A stretch of DNA of 64,000 bases from Stromatinia cepivora (lineage: Eukaryota; Ascomycota; Leotiomycetes; Helotiales; Sclerotiniaceae): NCBI GenBank assembly GCA_014898415.1, contig RCTD01000001.1, positions 310,001 through 374,000 of the forward strand, in the 5' to 3' direction. Numbering within the stretch: the first letter of the stretch is position 1; the number at the start of each line of letters is the position of its first letter. Positions 34,471 to 46,942 of the stretch are shown one piece after another. The notes under the pieces are model-generated. The model was given only the letters and a program-made list of their open reading frames with translations, searched no databases and was not told the DNA's origin. The translations under genes and the position numbers were made by a program.

Positions 34471-36963
34471 ATGGCTAATACTTCGAAAAAGCGTTGCCTT
34501 TGTGATAATACTCTAGAGAATATCAATCTCCAGAAATTCTTTGTATAGTGTAGCAATCTTTAGTAACGGCCAAAAAAATCTAAGTTTATATCAAAGGACT
34601 GCGAAATCAATATTCAAAAGTTGAATGGAGATAATCCTTTGGTATCAAAAGATATAGATATTATAAAGGAAAATATCATTGGTATATATTGCAAATGGAA
34701 AAGGTAAGAAAACAATTATCTACTTTAAGTTTCATTTTGCGAAGTTAATATATAATATCAGGTTTTGTGAATTCAGAAATAAGTAATATTGATGGGCAGT
34801 TATTCAAAAATGTAATAAAGGGATTATTATAATATTCCTTTGATATATCTGTGAGAATTATAGGATATGTATATTCAGTTCTGTATATCAATATCTATTT
34901 TAATTCAAGTAGTTTTATAATTGAATTAATGGATGGTATATAGATATAAATGATGCGAAAGAAGTTTTAAAAATATATTAATATACTTTGTTATTATTTT
35001 TTGAGATAGATTATTAATTATATAATTATAGTATCTCGATATTATTTTAATCAAAGAATTCATTTTAAAATAAGAAAAGATAACAAAGTTAATATTAGGA
35101 ATAGACGATTTTATTCTTTTCCTTATTTATTATTAAGCTTAGGATATATTTATTTTTCTAATCGAAGATCAATGTTTGGTATTTGTAATAATTATGCTTT
35201 TCCTTATCTATACCAATTATCGATCCGCCGAATTGATTGATATAGCCAAAAAGAAAATTGCTATTGATTGTAATCAAATATATAAAAACGACAATTGGGA
35301 TAATGAATGTAAGGGTTTGGATAAGACGAAAAATGATGATTCTATATATGAGAATCCAGAGCCTTGGATTGATCCAAAGATCTCTGATTATAATGATAAG
35401 GATAATGAGGATATTCTTATATAAGAATATAAAGCTTTCTGTTATGAAGATATCCGTTTTTGGATTATCCGAAATCCTACCCCTGAAGAATGCGATCTCC
35501 TTGGAATAGAAATCATTTTTGTTTATCATAAAAGAGCTAATAGAAACCCCAAACCATATATTCTTGATTTGATGTGTTTTGATTTTGCTAATGTAATATT
35601 TGTAGAATTATATTCCTTTTTCACTAAAAAGCTTTACCAATTCTTTGTTCTGTTAACCATATCTTAGCTATTACCATCAAGAATAATATAATCAAAATAA
35701 ACGGATTTACTTATACCAAACCTTTTTTTATAAACAATTTATAAGATCCTACAAAAACAATTCTAATATATTGAAAACCAAAGAAACTCAAAATACCGAT
35801 CTTTTGATAGGCGATATGGATATTTGATAATTTATCAATATCAAAATATAAAGCCCTCTATTATTCAACCTTTGTATATTACTTTAATTATTTTAATTGA
35901 ACTATCAGATTTGTATAGAAACTAATTAATTATTGTTTTCATTGAAGTACTAGGAATATTATAAATAGTAAAAGATTTTTGTAAATACTTTATATTTTTA
36001 TTGACATTTTTTAAAAGTAATTATAATTATTATATATAATCAAATAATAAAGCATAATCTTTAAATAAAAATCTTTTATAAATCTTATATCAACAAAAAG
36101 ATCTGGTTTATTATTCAAAATACAATATTAAACTAATCAACGAATATCAGATTTCTTTATATCTTTATATATATAAATCTCATATATAATCCATATACCT
36201 CAATCGATATACCCAAAAAGATTTTGAAAACTCTCCCTCTAGATCCAAAAATAATAAAATTTAAAAAAGAATATAAAGAATACAAAAAACAATATAAATC
36301 TTACAATCGAATTTCATCTGAAATCTATAAAGAATATAAATAATTTTATCAACAGATTGATTTTTTACAAAAACAATATAATCGAATAATCAAAATAAAA
36401 TTCCAATAAGATTATTTCGATTATATCTATAATGAAAAATTAAAAAGGCAATTCAAAAAAATCCTTACAAATAAATATATTGAACTTATCATTTATCATC
36501 AATTTCCAAAACGAACTCGACTCCAAAAAGTGCTTTGTAATCTTTCGAAAAATATAAGCCCAAATAATATCATCAATCGCCAAATTTATACCATTGATTT
36601 AATAATAACATTTTTCTATCAACAAAAACAAAAAATTTAATATAGCAATTATTCAAATAAAAAATCTTCAAAGTTTTCTAAAAAACAATCTTTATACAAG
36701 AACCCCTTTCCTTTTCTTTATAAAAAGATCTAATATATTATATATATCGAAAATAATCGAAATATTTATAAATATCGGATACATATTTATACTATTTCAT
36801 ACAAAATGATGAATCATATAGATAACCATTTAAAAGAAGTTCCGAAATTCCAAAGAATATCCTGTACTCATTCTGTTTACCAATCGGAAGGGTTTATTTT
36901 TAAACATTTACAGTACTTCAAGAATCATGTACAAATTGTGTATGGCATCAGCCTTCGATTTTA
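34471..36963 (+). pseudogene. RIP-inactivated DUF3435 / C2H2 protein (Starship-captain-related family)
   Basis: The frame starts MANTSKKRCLCDNTLENINLQKFF, crosses a likely 56-bp intron (about 34709-34763, AAAAGGTAAGAA..ATATCAG) and continues through LFLIYTNYRSAELIDIAKKK. Then comes FCYEDIRFWIIRNPTPEECDLLGIEI, KRANRNPKPYI, a long Lys/Tyr-rich helical part (EYKEYKKQYKSYNRI..), and a C-terminal C2H2-like CTHSVYQSEGFIFKHLQYFKNHVQIVYGI. These are the family's 'T-x-x-RPAEL', 'LCYEDVRLW' and 'NPKP' landmarks. Stops fall mostly at former Gln codons (CAA/CAG to TAA/TAG), and finger Cys/His codons read Tyr, as RIP produces. DUF3435 proteins include the tyrosine-recombinase captains of Starships; whether this copy was one is inference. 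Confidence 0.72.
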
Positions 36964-37029
36964 AAACTATCGAATAAGATGTTAGGGATTGATATGACAA
37001 CTTGAAAGGATTAACAGTCCATCGGAAAA

Positions 37030-37330
37030 GTAACTTGACCAGGGCTTATAGTATATGAACACCTCAGCTGAAGCATCAACTTTGACGAATACCCTCCTCT
37101 CTACTGTTCGACTACAACGTCACCTTGGCGCTCGTGTTACTATCTCTACGCAGGAACCAACAATTTCTCCTTCGCTTTTGGATCTATCTTCAATTGTTAT
37201 TGTGCATCGATTCACTTCACCCGAATGGTTGAACAGCTTGAAACGCCACCTTGCAGGTGCTACTTCTAATTTGCTTGATGATGACAATACAGATTCAGAT
37301 GGTTATATATATCTTCCAACGAATATATAA
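37030..37330 (+). pseudogene. Fragment of a fungal P-loop NTPase, little affected by RIP
   Basis: 91 codons of normal composition from the ATG at 37055: MNTSAEASTLTNTLLSTVRL, then QRHLGARVTISTQEP, TISPSLLDLSSIVIVHRFTS, PEWLNSLKRHLAG. The upstream 25 bases align in frame to a Walker-B-like L-D-E-A-H-K-Y-M-N but contain a stop and changes, so the rest of the gene is lost. The S-T-Q-E-P and S-S-I-V-I-V-H-R-F segments fit the strand-end/sensor part of an ASCE ATPase. I recall similar uncharacterised proteins in Pezizomycotina but cannot name the family. It ends in a D-rich tail and stop at 37330. It lies 65 bp after the DUF3435 relic, on the same strand. Confidence 0.5.
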
Positions 37331-38460
37331 GTTTACGCACAATTTTGAATTTAACCAATTTTTCCTTGAAGAACGAAATATAATACTTCAAAAAAGAAAC
37401 CGAAGAAACCGAAGAATCCGAAAAATCCTATTCAAGATTTAAAGGTAATTCAAGTGTATCGGATACAAATCGACTCAGGATACCCATTTCAATATCTTTG
37501 TGATTATAATAATCTTTATAATCTGTATTTAAATAGAAATCAAAATTGGAGATTTGTTCTTTGTAAAAAGGAAATCGTACTTTATGTTTTATATATAATA
37601 CTATACAATAATCTTTTGTTTGTTCGCTGAATCCCTCAAAATAATTACTATCATATATATTATACTTTATATCGTATTCGAATCAACAATCCAAATTATA
37701 TTCGATTAATGATATATATTTCTTTATCTCCAAAAAAGAAAATAAGAAAATAAGATTTTAAAGAATAGGAAGATATTAAAGAATAGGAAGATACTTTACC
37801 GATATATCGATTAAAAACTTTTCTATATTTTCTGATAATTCTTGAAAAAAATTCATCTTGTAAAACGATTCTTGATTATTATTTGTTTCGATGAATATGA
37901 TAAGAAATTGTGAAAACAAGAAATGAATAAGGAAGCTTTATTTATATAATTACTAAATATAGAATTATCCACTTTTAGTATATTGCAAATTGCAAACTAA
38001 TAAAATGAATAATCTGTATTTTCTATTAATACAAATAATTAATTATATTAGGATCATTAATTTCATTGTTATAATACAAATTATAACAAAAATATAATTA
38101 CTTAATAAGTATATAAATCTTGAGTATAAAATGATAATTTTCCCTGCGAATACAAATCGGACTCAAAATCCAAATTTGATTACAATGATTTTCGAACTTC
38201 GATTAACCATCCAAAATCTTCTCCCATATATACCAAAAGCTCCGAATTAATCTTGTATTCATAATTAGTATTCAATTATTTGAGCTTATTAATATTATAT
38301 TAATAGTTCTAATATAATAACCATACAGAATTTAATTCTATTTGAATAAAATTCGGATATTAATATTCGTTATTGCTTCTTTACTTTTTTCTTTTCCTTC
38401 TTTTGAGATATTACTAATATAGCCAAAAAGAACAAAATAATCCATTTTTACATAGATTTT

Positions 38461-38540
38461 CTTATTTGGATACTTCAAATAACCATAACTATTCGAGAAA
38501 CCCAAATACAATATAATTTTCTTTTCATATTACTTATTAT
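38461..38540 (+). repeat. Dispersed AT-rich repeat, copy 1
   Basis: Shares with 43109-43190 (+) and 52150-52255 (-) the core CAAATACAATATA followed by a T-rich CTTTT-ATATTA stretch. Differences are mainly C/T and G/A, the pattern left by RIP on a once near-identical repeat family. Confidence 0.65.
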
Positions 38541-39686
38541 CCTAATTTGTATATTATATCAAAAATCTAATACTTTTTCTTTGATCCCCCTTTTTCTTTT
38601 TTATATTCATTTTATTTTCTTATTTCTATATTTTCATAAGATACTACGATTTAAACATTATTCTTATTGATTCAATAAACTTGAAGATTTTAATAATTCC
38701 AATTTTGATATAAAAAAAGCATTTCATTATAAATCTAAAAAAGAAACTATTCTTTCAAACTTTTTTCCTTTTCTTCTATTTAATTCTTAAAGATTAAATC
38801 TAATATTATATCCCAAATTTATATATCATTATAATTTAATAAACTAGATTTCCTATTAAATCATCTATTAAAACTTTACAAAAACTTTTTTAAATAATTT
38901 TAGATTTAATTTAAATATTAACTTTATCAATTAATCAATTAATAAAATCTTATCTATTGCTTTATTTTATTTATATTAATAGATATCAACTTTCCATTAT
39001 ATAATAAAAATATAAATATTGATCTTTTTTATCAGCCTTCATTTATTTACACAATTTTTATTACTTATTTCATTTGAAAATATAATCTACTAAATAAAGA
39101 ATTATCTTTATTTTATAAACCTATAAATAATTATCATATTTCTTCTTACAATATCATTATATTAATTATTTATATATAATAATAACTCTTCTTTTTATTA
39201 CAAAATTAATTTTATATCCTAAACTTTTTGAATACTTTTTCAATCCTTATATCGAAAAAAATGCCTTTCAATCCTACAAATATATCAAATAAACTATTAA
39301 CTATTTATAAAATTTTGAAATTACTAATTAAAACAATTCAATTCAAATTTCCAAAACGAAATATAAAGTTTTATACTTTTTATATCGATCGGAAAATGTC
39401 TTCATTGATTCCTAAATTCAACAAAATTAAGGATCTGATAATAATTATTTCTTTTTTTATTAATAATAACCTTGAAAAGAAATTTATATCAAAAATTTTA
39501 AATTCATATTTTTACGAAAACCTTCAAAATAATTCTACAATCTATAATATCAAGAAATTCTATAACGAGTACTACAAGAATTCTAGAAAAACTCCCTTGA
39601 TTATTTATTAAAAAATATAAATATATATTAAAGATTATAAAAAAGTATTAGGTTCATTATCACTATATTTATTAACATCACTCATA

Positions 39687-39848
39687 CTACAATCATATTC
39701 ATTATTATCATCTACAATACTATTACCTGCAATATTATCACTCATACCGCGACCACATCCATTATCATCATCTACAATACCATCACCTGCAATACCATCA
39801 CTTATACTACAATCATATCCATTATCATCACCTACAATACCATCATAT
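39687..39848. repeat. 60-bp tandem repeat, about 2.7 copies
   Basis: Units 39687-39746, 39747-39806 and a partial unit from 39807, rich in ATCATC/CACC. On the minus strand the unit is open and would give a 20-residue Asp/Gly-rich repeat. Many C/T differences separate units. Confidence 0.85.
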
Positions 39849-39960
39849 TTAATAATATTATACAAAATAAAATTATATCCATTACCATCATATAAAATAT
39901 CATCATATACAATATCATCAACTTTACCAGCATCTCCACCATCATTTACATCTCCATCCC

Positions 39961-40226
39961 CAACACCTCAATCATTGATATCTTCTTCACAATTATATTA
40001 TATATCAATATTTCAATCGTTAATATCTTCTTTACAATTATATTATACATCAGTATTTCAATCATTAATATCTTTTTTATAATTATATTATATACCAACA
40101 CCTCAATCATTGATATCTTTACTACCAATACCTGAATCTTTGGTATTTTTATCATCAATACCTCAATCTTTGGCATCTTCACTATCAATACTTTAATCGT
40201 TAATATCTTTATTACAATTATATTAT
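39961..40226. repeat. 45-bp (and 30-bp variant) tandem repeat
   Basis: Units of the type ACAATTATATTATA..TTTCAATC-TTAATATCTTC repeat about every 45 bp, with shorter variants of about 30 bp in the middle. Unit sizes are multiples of 15. Confidence 0.75.
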
Positions 40227-43108
40227 AAACCTATATATTATATATCTATTTTCATTCCATTAATAAATAACTCTAATAATTCAGAAAGTTTCTTAGAATA
40301 ATATCAAGTTTTTTTCGAAAACAAATATCTAATTCTTTCAGATTATATTAAGTATCCTAAATTGAATAAAGATTATTATAAAATTTCTGAATTGAATTTT
40401 ATATATAATACTAATATAAATAATTACAATAACAATTTGTTTTACCGAAATCAAAATCGTTTGATAATAATATTATCATCAAAAATCCAAACTCTTATTA
40501 ATATTTTTCCTTTAATCAAAAAATCTAATAAACCAATCACTTTTAATAAACTCGTATTCCTTATAATATATTATCAAAAACAATCTTCTTTGAAAAAATT
40601 GAAATAATCAAAAAAAAACAAATCTTCTCGAAAATATAATAAAAATAATAACAAAAAGCTTTTACAAATAATATAATATATTCGAAAATAATATCATATT
40701 ATCAAAATCTCTCTTCCTATAGATTTCAACCTTCTTTTTGTAAAAGATTATAATTTTATAATAAACTATTAATAATATTTATAATACCTATATGAAAGAA
40801 CGATTAATAGGAATTTGGATAAAACAAAATAAAAAGATATTTTTGAATATTTATGGAAATTATGGGTCTTATCTACAATAACTGAGTATATATAAATACA
40901 ATATTAATTGGAATCTTATAAGTATAAGTTAATATTCATTTTTGAAAATGATTTTAGTTGAATAAGAATATACTTGAAAGATCTTATTCATCTAAAATCA
41001 TTCAATATTGTTCATAGATTACATAATTGAAACTTAACCTTCAAATATTTGGAATTCTTTTGTTTACTAAAAAAAACACAGGTTTTTTTATTTGATAATA
41101 ATGGAATCGATAATTATTCATTATTACTATAATTATTGTTGTAATATTCAATCTTTGATAAACAATGAATATATGATAATAAGATTTACTAAAAAACTAT
41201 AATATTTTCGTTTATCCTTAAAATTATATTCGGCCTAATCTTTAATAAGGGCCAATATTTAACGAAGTATATTTCTACACCAAAAATCATATTAACTTTG
41301 CTCCTCCTTAATTTTATCGAGATAATAAATTTCAACATTTGATTTAACCTACGATTAATTATAAATAATTATAATGATAATCAATAAACTATATAGAATA
41401 ATAATCGATATATCAAATTCAAAACATTTATTATAACTTTTCATAATCTCTAATCATATAGATATACCAAAAAGACAATAATCGTTTAAAGCCCTTATAC
41501 AACAAATTGTTAATTTTTGATATTTATATAAATCGTAAGATATTTTAAAGTATAAAACCAATTGTGTTTATATAAATATTATAATAATATTTATTATATT
41601 ATAAGATTATTTAGTATTGAACTAAATTATATAACCAATTATTCATTCTATATAATTACATTTCTTTCTGGAATTCTAATCATCAAAATCTTCAATTATT
41701 TTTTTTTGATAAAATTGAACTGGTTTTCTAAACTCTCTTTTTTTGTTTTTATATTTGTATATAATTCCTTCTTTTTGATAATATTCCTTTTTAGATTCTT
41801 AATTTCGTTTATATAATATTAATTAATAAGAAAATCAAATGAAATATAATATCTTACTTTTTAATTTATTATTTTTCTTTTAAAGTCTATTTATAATATT
41901 CAGGGAAGCTTTTATATTTATTTTTGAAGATTTTTTTTTATTTTGAAGTTAATTTATATTTGCTTTGTATTTTATTAATTAAAAACAAAAAAAGTGAATA
42001 GATATATCTTATTTTCTATTTCCCTTTGGAATTTGTTTTGGATCATTTGAAGTTCAATATTCTTCATTTTTATTTCACTAATATTTTCTTATAGATTACC
42101 AATATATTCTAATGATTAAAATTAATTAAGGATTTATAATCTAAATATAATCAATCAATTTTATATATCAAATTTTATATTATATTAAGCAGAAATTTAA
42201 AAATTCTAAATGGAAAATTCATATTTACAGGATCATCTACTATTCTTTTAAACATTTAATCCATTTCTCTAAAATCAATATCTTTCGGAATAAAATGATC
42301 TAAAAATTTATTACGAAGTTGAGTAAGCCAAATATTTTCCTTTATAGATAGATCTTGTATTGATTGCTAAAGGTAATATTAGGTTATAAAAGGGTTATAC
42401 AGGGCTTAGAATATAACTAACTAGATGTATAATATTGAATATATTATCTTATTGTAATGATACTTTATTGTTCTATATATTGTAATCCAATATAATCAAT
42501 ATTTCTTCTTTTAATAAATAGTTTTTTTTCAAAGAATTTATTTGTTTATACCTTTCTATATTGTTGATATATTTTTAATAATCGAAAGTTTTTTATATAG
42601 ATTCTGTTTTATTAGTATATATAATTTTAAATAAAATTATTTTTAATTTATATAAAAGAATTCGCCATTTTCAATAAATTCTGTTTTAACAAAAGGTAAT
42701 AAAACCATTTTGATTTATTTAACAAAAACCGATGATAAATGAAATAAGTATAATAATAATAATATATATAGTAATTGAATTAAATTAAATTCTCTTTTTA
42801 TTTATCAAATATTAATTTTATAATTCATACTAGTACTTTGAAATCCGATACTTTTTTGTCCGTTCTATATTCATACATCCAATAAACCTTATTATTTCAA
42901 TATTATTATACAATGAAAATATGAAATCAGAGCTACAATTGAAATATTATCGTTAAATAAATTATACTTAGCTTAAAAGATTTCAATTATCTTTATATTC
43001 TTTTTTAATCTATACTATACTTTCTTATTCTATATCATTGTTTATGATTAGAATTTTGATTGATTATGTTTTTTCTAATTGCTTTTTCAATCTATTTTTG
43101 CAGGGATT

Positions 43109-43190
43109 TCTTTATTTAGGTATTTCGGATAGTTATAGTTATCTGAGAAACTCAAATACAATATAGCTTTCTTTTTATATTATTTATATT
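43109..43190 (+). repeat. Dispersed AT-rich repeat, copy 2
   Basis: Matches the copy at 38461-38540 along about 80 bases (..GAGAAACTCAAATACAATATA..). Differences are almost all transitions, consistent with RIP. Confidence 0.65.
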
Positions 43191-44737
43191 ATTATCAAAA
43201 TAAACCCTATAATATTTATATATAATGAATAATGGATATCTTTCTAATATAAATTGATTGATAATAAATAATGGAATACATTGAATATACTTTTCATTAT
43301 TATTACTGCCTAATCTATAGGATCCAGGATTATCCATCGGAAATATTAAATATGGAAGGTATATTTTTCAAGGATATATTATTTATAGTCTTTATATATA
43401 TGAATAAAAACTTCAACAAAATTATTTCTTTCGAGGCTTTTGATAAGCGCATTATATTTACTATTCATCTTAAGGAGAATCTATACAGCTATGAATATCA
43501 ATGATTACTGCTTTCAACTGGTTCATTAATCATAATACAATATCTGGAATATTTTTTCGGTATTATAATTTATATTAAAACGAAGAGAATTGATTAAATA
43601 GATTTTCCTTTATAGAAAATTCCTCGATAATTGATTTAACAATTAAATGAAAACAGAAATTTACCTTTGCATTTTGTATTATAAGAATAGATCTTTTTTT
43701 ATTTTAATAATTCAATTCCTTTATTGTATCTGTATTTAATAATTATCTAAAGCAAAAACCCTAAATATTCATTATAGATTTTCGGAAATAAGATAATCAT
43801 TAATCATTTCATCATCACCCTTCGTTATAACGATTAATCATACTCAAAAAAATACTATTCGTATAATTAGAAAATATTTCAAGATTTAATATAGATCCTC
43901 GATCATTCTTAATGACTAATATCCAACGAATTGGTCTCGGCTATAAAAGAAATTAGGATCAGATTTATTATCGATTTTAATTCCTTTATTTATATCATCA
44001 AAATCTTTGAATATTTTTTATTTCATTTTATATCTTTATTTATTTAGTATACCTATAATGAATATCTTCATATTATTATAAAGAATTAATATTGAATAAA
44101 TTCAGCATTTTTTATAAGATATTATAGATTGTTTTATATCTGAAAAATATCATTTTAGAACTATACCTTTACCGGGATATAATACTCGGTATAAAGAATA
44201 TTTGCTAGATTAGAAACAAATGATAATATTATTTCTTTTTATTTCTAAAATAGAACAATAAGAGAATAAATATATTGATTCGAATAAAAAACTAAATTTG
44301 AATTTGGAAGAAATATTTCTCGAAATAAATAAATATAAAAAAAACAGATAACTATATATATTCAAATCAATTCAGAGATAAAATACTTTATTTCTTTTTT
44401 GTATTATTTCCTTTAACAAAATTCCTATCTTTATTATATATTTAATTATGTCTATTAAAAATTTAATAGAAATTTCGGGAAATAGTTTCTATGAAATAAT
44501 TATTGGATTTCAATATTATAAGGTAAATTCAAATAAAATCTTTATTTTAATTTACAATTATTAATGAATATATCCAAATATGAAAAAATAAATTTTAAAC
44601 AAGATTATAAGAAATCAACAATTATATATTTATATTATTATTATAAATATAATTATATTATAAAAAACATTTATTTCCTGAATATTATTGAATATTTGAT
44701 CCTCAAATGCCAAAGTTTCAGAAGATATGGCATAAAG

Positions 44738-45007
44738 ATGGTATAAATAAACCAGATGATATAAGCAAGCAAGATAGTATGAACAAATAGGATAATGTGG
44801 ATAAGCAGGGTAATATAGGCAAACAGAATGGTATAGGCAAGCAGAGTAGTGTGGGCAAGCAGGATAGTATAGGCAAGCAGGGTGATATAGGCAAACAGGG
44901 TGGTATAGGCAAGTAGGGTAATGTGGGCAAGTAGGATGGTATGGATAAACAGGATGGTATGGATAAGCAGGATAATATAGACAAATAGAATGATATTGGT
45001 AAAGGAT
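44738..45007 (+). repeat. 18-bp minisatellite, about 15 units, encoding a hexapeptide repeat with RIP stops
   Basis: Consensus GGTATAGGCAAGCAGGAT-like unit. On the plus strand it reads as a G-I-G-K-Q-D hexapeptide repeat. In four units the Gln codon CAG is TAG, exactly the change RIP makes, so the array was probably once a coding low-complexity region. The long Tyr/Pro/His/Cys-rich open frame on the minus strand is its antisense shadow. Confidence 0.85.
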
Positions 45008-46277
45008 AGTATGAACAGGCGATGATATGGATAAGCAAAATAGTAAATGGAATGTATATATAGAAAAGATATTAATCATTTATAATTGTGATTTTTATAT
45101 AATGATAATGAATGATTGTTTGTATATTAGTAAGGAATATAGAATCTATAAAAAGAATCATTCTCTCTTCATTTTTATTTTCAATATAAAGGTTTTTAGT
45201 GAAATATAGATCCATTAATATTACATTCATTAGCCATTTCTTCCAATTCTGAGATAGCTATATCAAGGTTCTCGAATCTCTGATGAATCCATATCTCTAT
45301 AAACTTTGTATATAATTAAGATAATTGATTGATTTCTTTAAAGTATAGAACATTATAGAGATTATATTTTAAAATAAAGTTAAAAATGATATCAACAAAG
45401 ATATATAGAACTTATAAAATAATATTATAATTGATAAATATTCTTTAAAGAATGATATTGTTATTTGAGTTTTCTTTATTACCAAATCGATAATCTGGGA
45501 TATATTTGTATATACTTCGAGATACTTCATTGGTCTTTAATTCCTGATTAGTATTATCTTTTGTATTATTAAAATTCATTACTTCTTTTGTATTTGGATT
45601 GATTGGTAAGATTTTTTATTTTTTTAAAATGTTTAATTGTATAAGAAGGTATATATGGTTATACGAATCATTCAATAGCCTAATGGAAACTGCAGAAAAT
45701 CTGTAGTTAATATCATCAAAGCGGGGTATACAGCATCTGGAAAGCTTTTTCATTTGGATATAAACACTTTGTAAAAGTTCTTTTGCTTTCTTTTCATTTT
45801 AGTTATGCACCTAATCATGGCCATTGGCAAGGAAATAATAATTGTTTAGGATTCCTGTTTCTTGAATGCTTCGGCTGTTTCCATCATCATGCATATTGAA
45901 TAAAGGATACGATTACTTGCCCAAGTCTTCACAATGGATATTATCCAATATCTCAGATCCCACAACATATCCTTAGTATTGATTCTGGTTTTGTTGTGCA
46001 TATAGAAACTCTCAGCTCATTGATTTCAAATCATACACTATCACAACTCAAGCCAATATCTGCAGACCGATTATGTTCGATTAATGAGAGTATATTAATT
46101 AAAATGTGTTATATGTGAATTCTATATTATATTAAGCTGTGGAATACACCTCAATTTCCTTATTCTAAAAGCTCAAAATTTCGGAATTCTTCTATCTGTA
46201 TTCACAATCTTGAATCACTCTGATAATACCAAAACCTTAAATTTTTACCTGTTTCACCTCTATTTACTCAGGACATT

Positions 46278-46604
46278 ATGTGTCAAAAAATCCAAAATAC
46301 ACGATTGTGCGGGCATCCTCTTAATCTAGCCTATTATTTGCCCCCTGACCCTCTCCAATGCCAGGAAGCTCGTGATGCAGCAGTTTATATCAACGACACT
46401 TTAAAACGATGTTCAGGCACGAATTTCACAACTAGTAGAATTTACGATCGTAGCTTTTGCAGGGAATCTACCGCATGTCGAAGAAGGGTATTCAATCAGT
46501 ATGGATGGAAATGCCACAAATGCCAAATCAACAATTCTTCTGGGGGGGTTGTCATATGTGCTTGCGGTCACGAGCATTGCAGAAGATGTAAGATCTCGGA
46601 TTGA
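46278..46604 (+). CDS. Intact 108-aa Cys/His-rich (zinc-binding-like) protein, function unknown
   Basis: Uninterrupted open frame of normal base composition inside the AT-rich isochore. It has 12 Cys. The C-terminal part carries C79-x2-C82 .. C94-x-C96-G-H98-x-H100-C101-x2-C104, a pattern able to bind two zinc ions (RING-like or zinc-ribbon-like). An N-terminal C2..C11-G-H13-P and C28 add a third group. There is no signal peptide, so a secreted effector role is not supported. An alternative splice (donor GTAAGA inside the last Cys codon) would replace the C-terminus with a Gly/Val-rich tail, but it destroys C104, so the intronless form is preferred. Its convergent neighbour is the kinase-like gene. 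It is free of RIP stops although both flanks are heavily mutated. Confidence 0.62.
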   Translation: MCQKIQNTRLCGHPLNLAYYLPPDPLQCQEARDAAVYINDTLKRCSGTNFTTSRIYDRSFCRESTACRRRVFNQYGWKCHKCQINNSSGGVVICACGHEHCRRCKISD

Positions 46605-46685
46605 TCAAATTATGTAAGTTCAATCTGTTTACTATAATTAACAGCGAATATTAACTTACTAAAGCTCAATAGCTTATAGTTCGTT

Positions 46686-46730
46686 GATAGAAGGTGGTGT
46701 GATGGAAGGTGGTGTGATGGAAGGTGGTAT
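46686..46730. repeat. 15-bp tandem repeat, 3 copies
   Basis: GATGGAAGGTGGTGT-type unit three times, 80 bp downstream of the Cys-rich gene, in the short spacer between two convergent intact genes. Confidence 0.9.
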
Positions 46731-46942
46731 GGTGAAAGTTGGAGCGAGGTTATGGGGTGGGAATTTGTATTTCGGAAAACCCTTCTCTTGATCTTGGTGA
46801 TGAAAAGTTTTAAGGAACAATACTTTTTTCAATTGCTTCAATCGAAAGTGTTTATCGTAGTAATATGATTTGGGAAGTTTTTTTGAGGAAGGGAATACTT
46901 TGCGGATTTCCTTTTTGTTCTGATAACAACATTACTTAAGTT

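Larger units (their letters stand above)
37331..46277. other. AT-rich, RIP-degraded isochore, no intact gene
   Basis: About 9 kb of extremely A/T-rich DNA full of stops in all frames. It contains minisatellites (listed separately), one copy each of a dispersed repeat at 38.46 and 43.11 kb, and no recognisable gene. From about 45.8 kb composition becomes more normal; this may be the promoter of the Cys-rich gene at 46278. Confidence 0.7.

Noticed and set aside
35158..35529. 123-codon minus-strand open frame
   Set aside because: Antisense of the DUF3435 relic; the plus-strand reading has the conserved landmarks.
39635..45007. Tandem arrays as possible CRISPR
   Set aside because: Eukaryotic DNA, no unique spacers of constant length, and units are contiguous minisatellites.
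44630..45079. 149-codon Tyr/Pro/His/Cys-rich open frame on the minus strand
   Set aside because: It is the antisense of the 18-bp minisatellite; its composition is set by the repeat.
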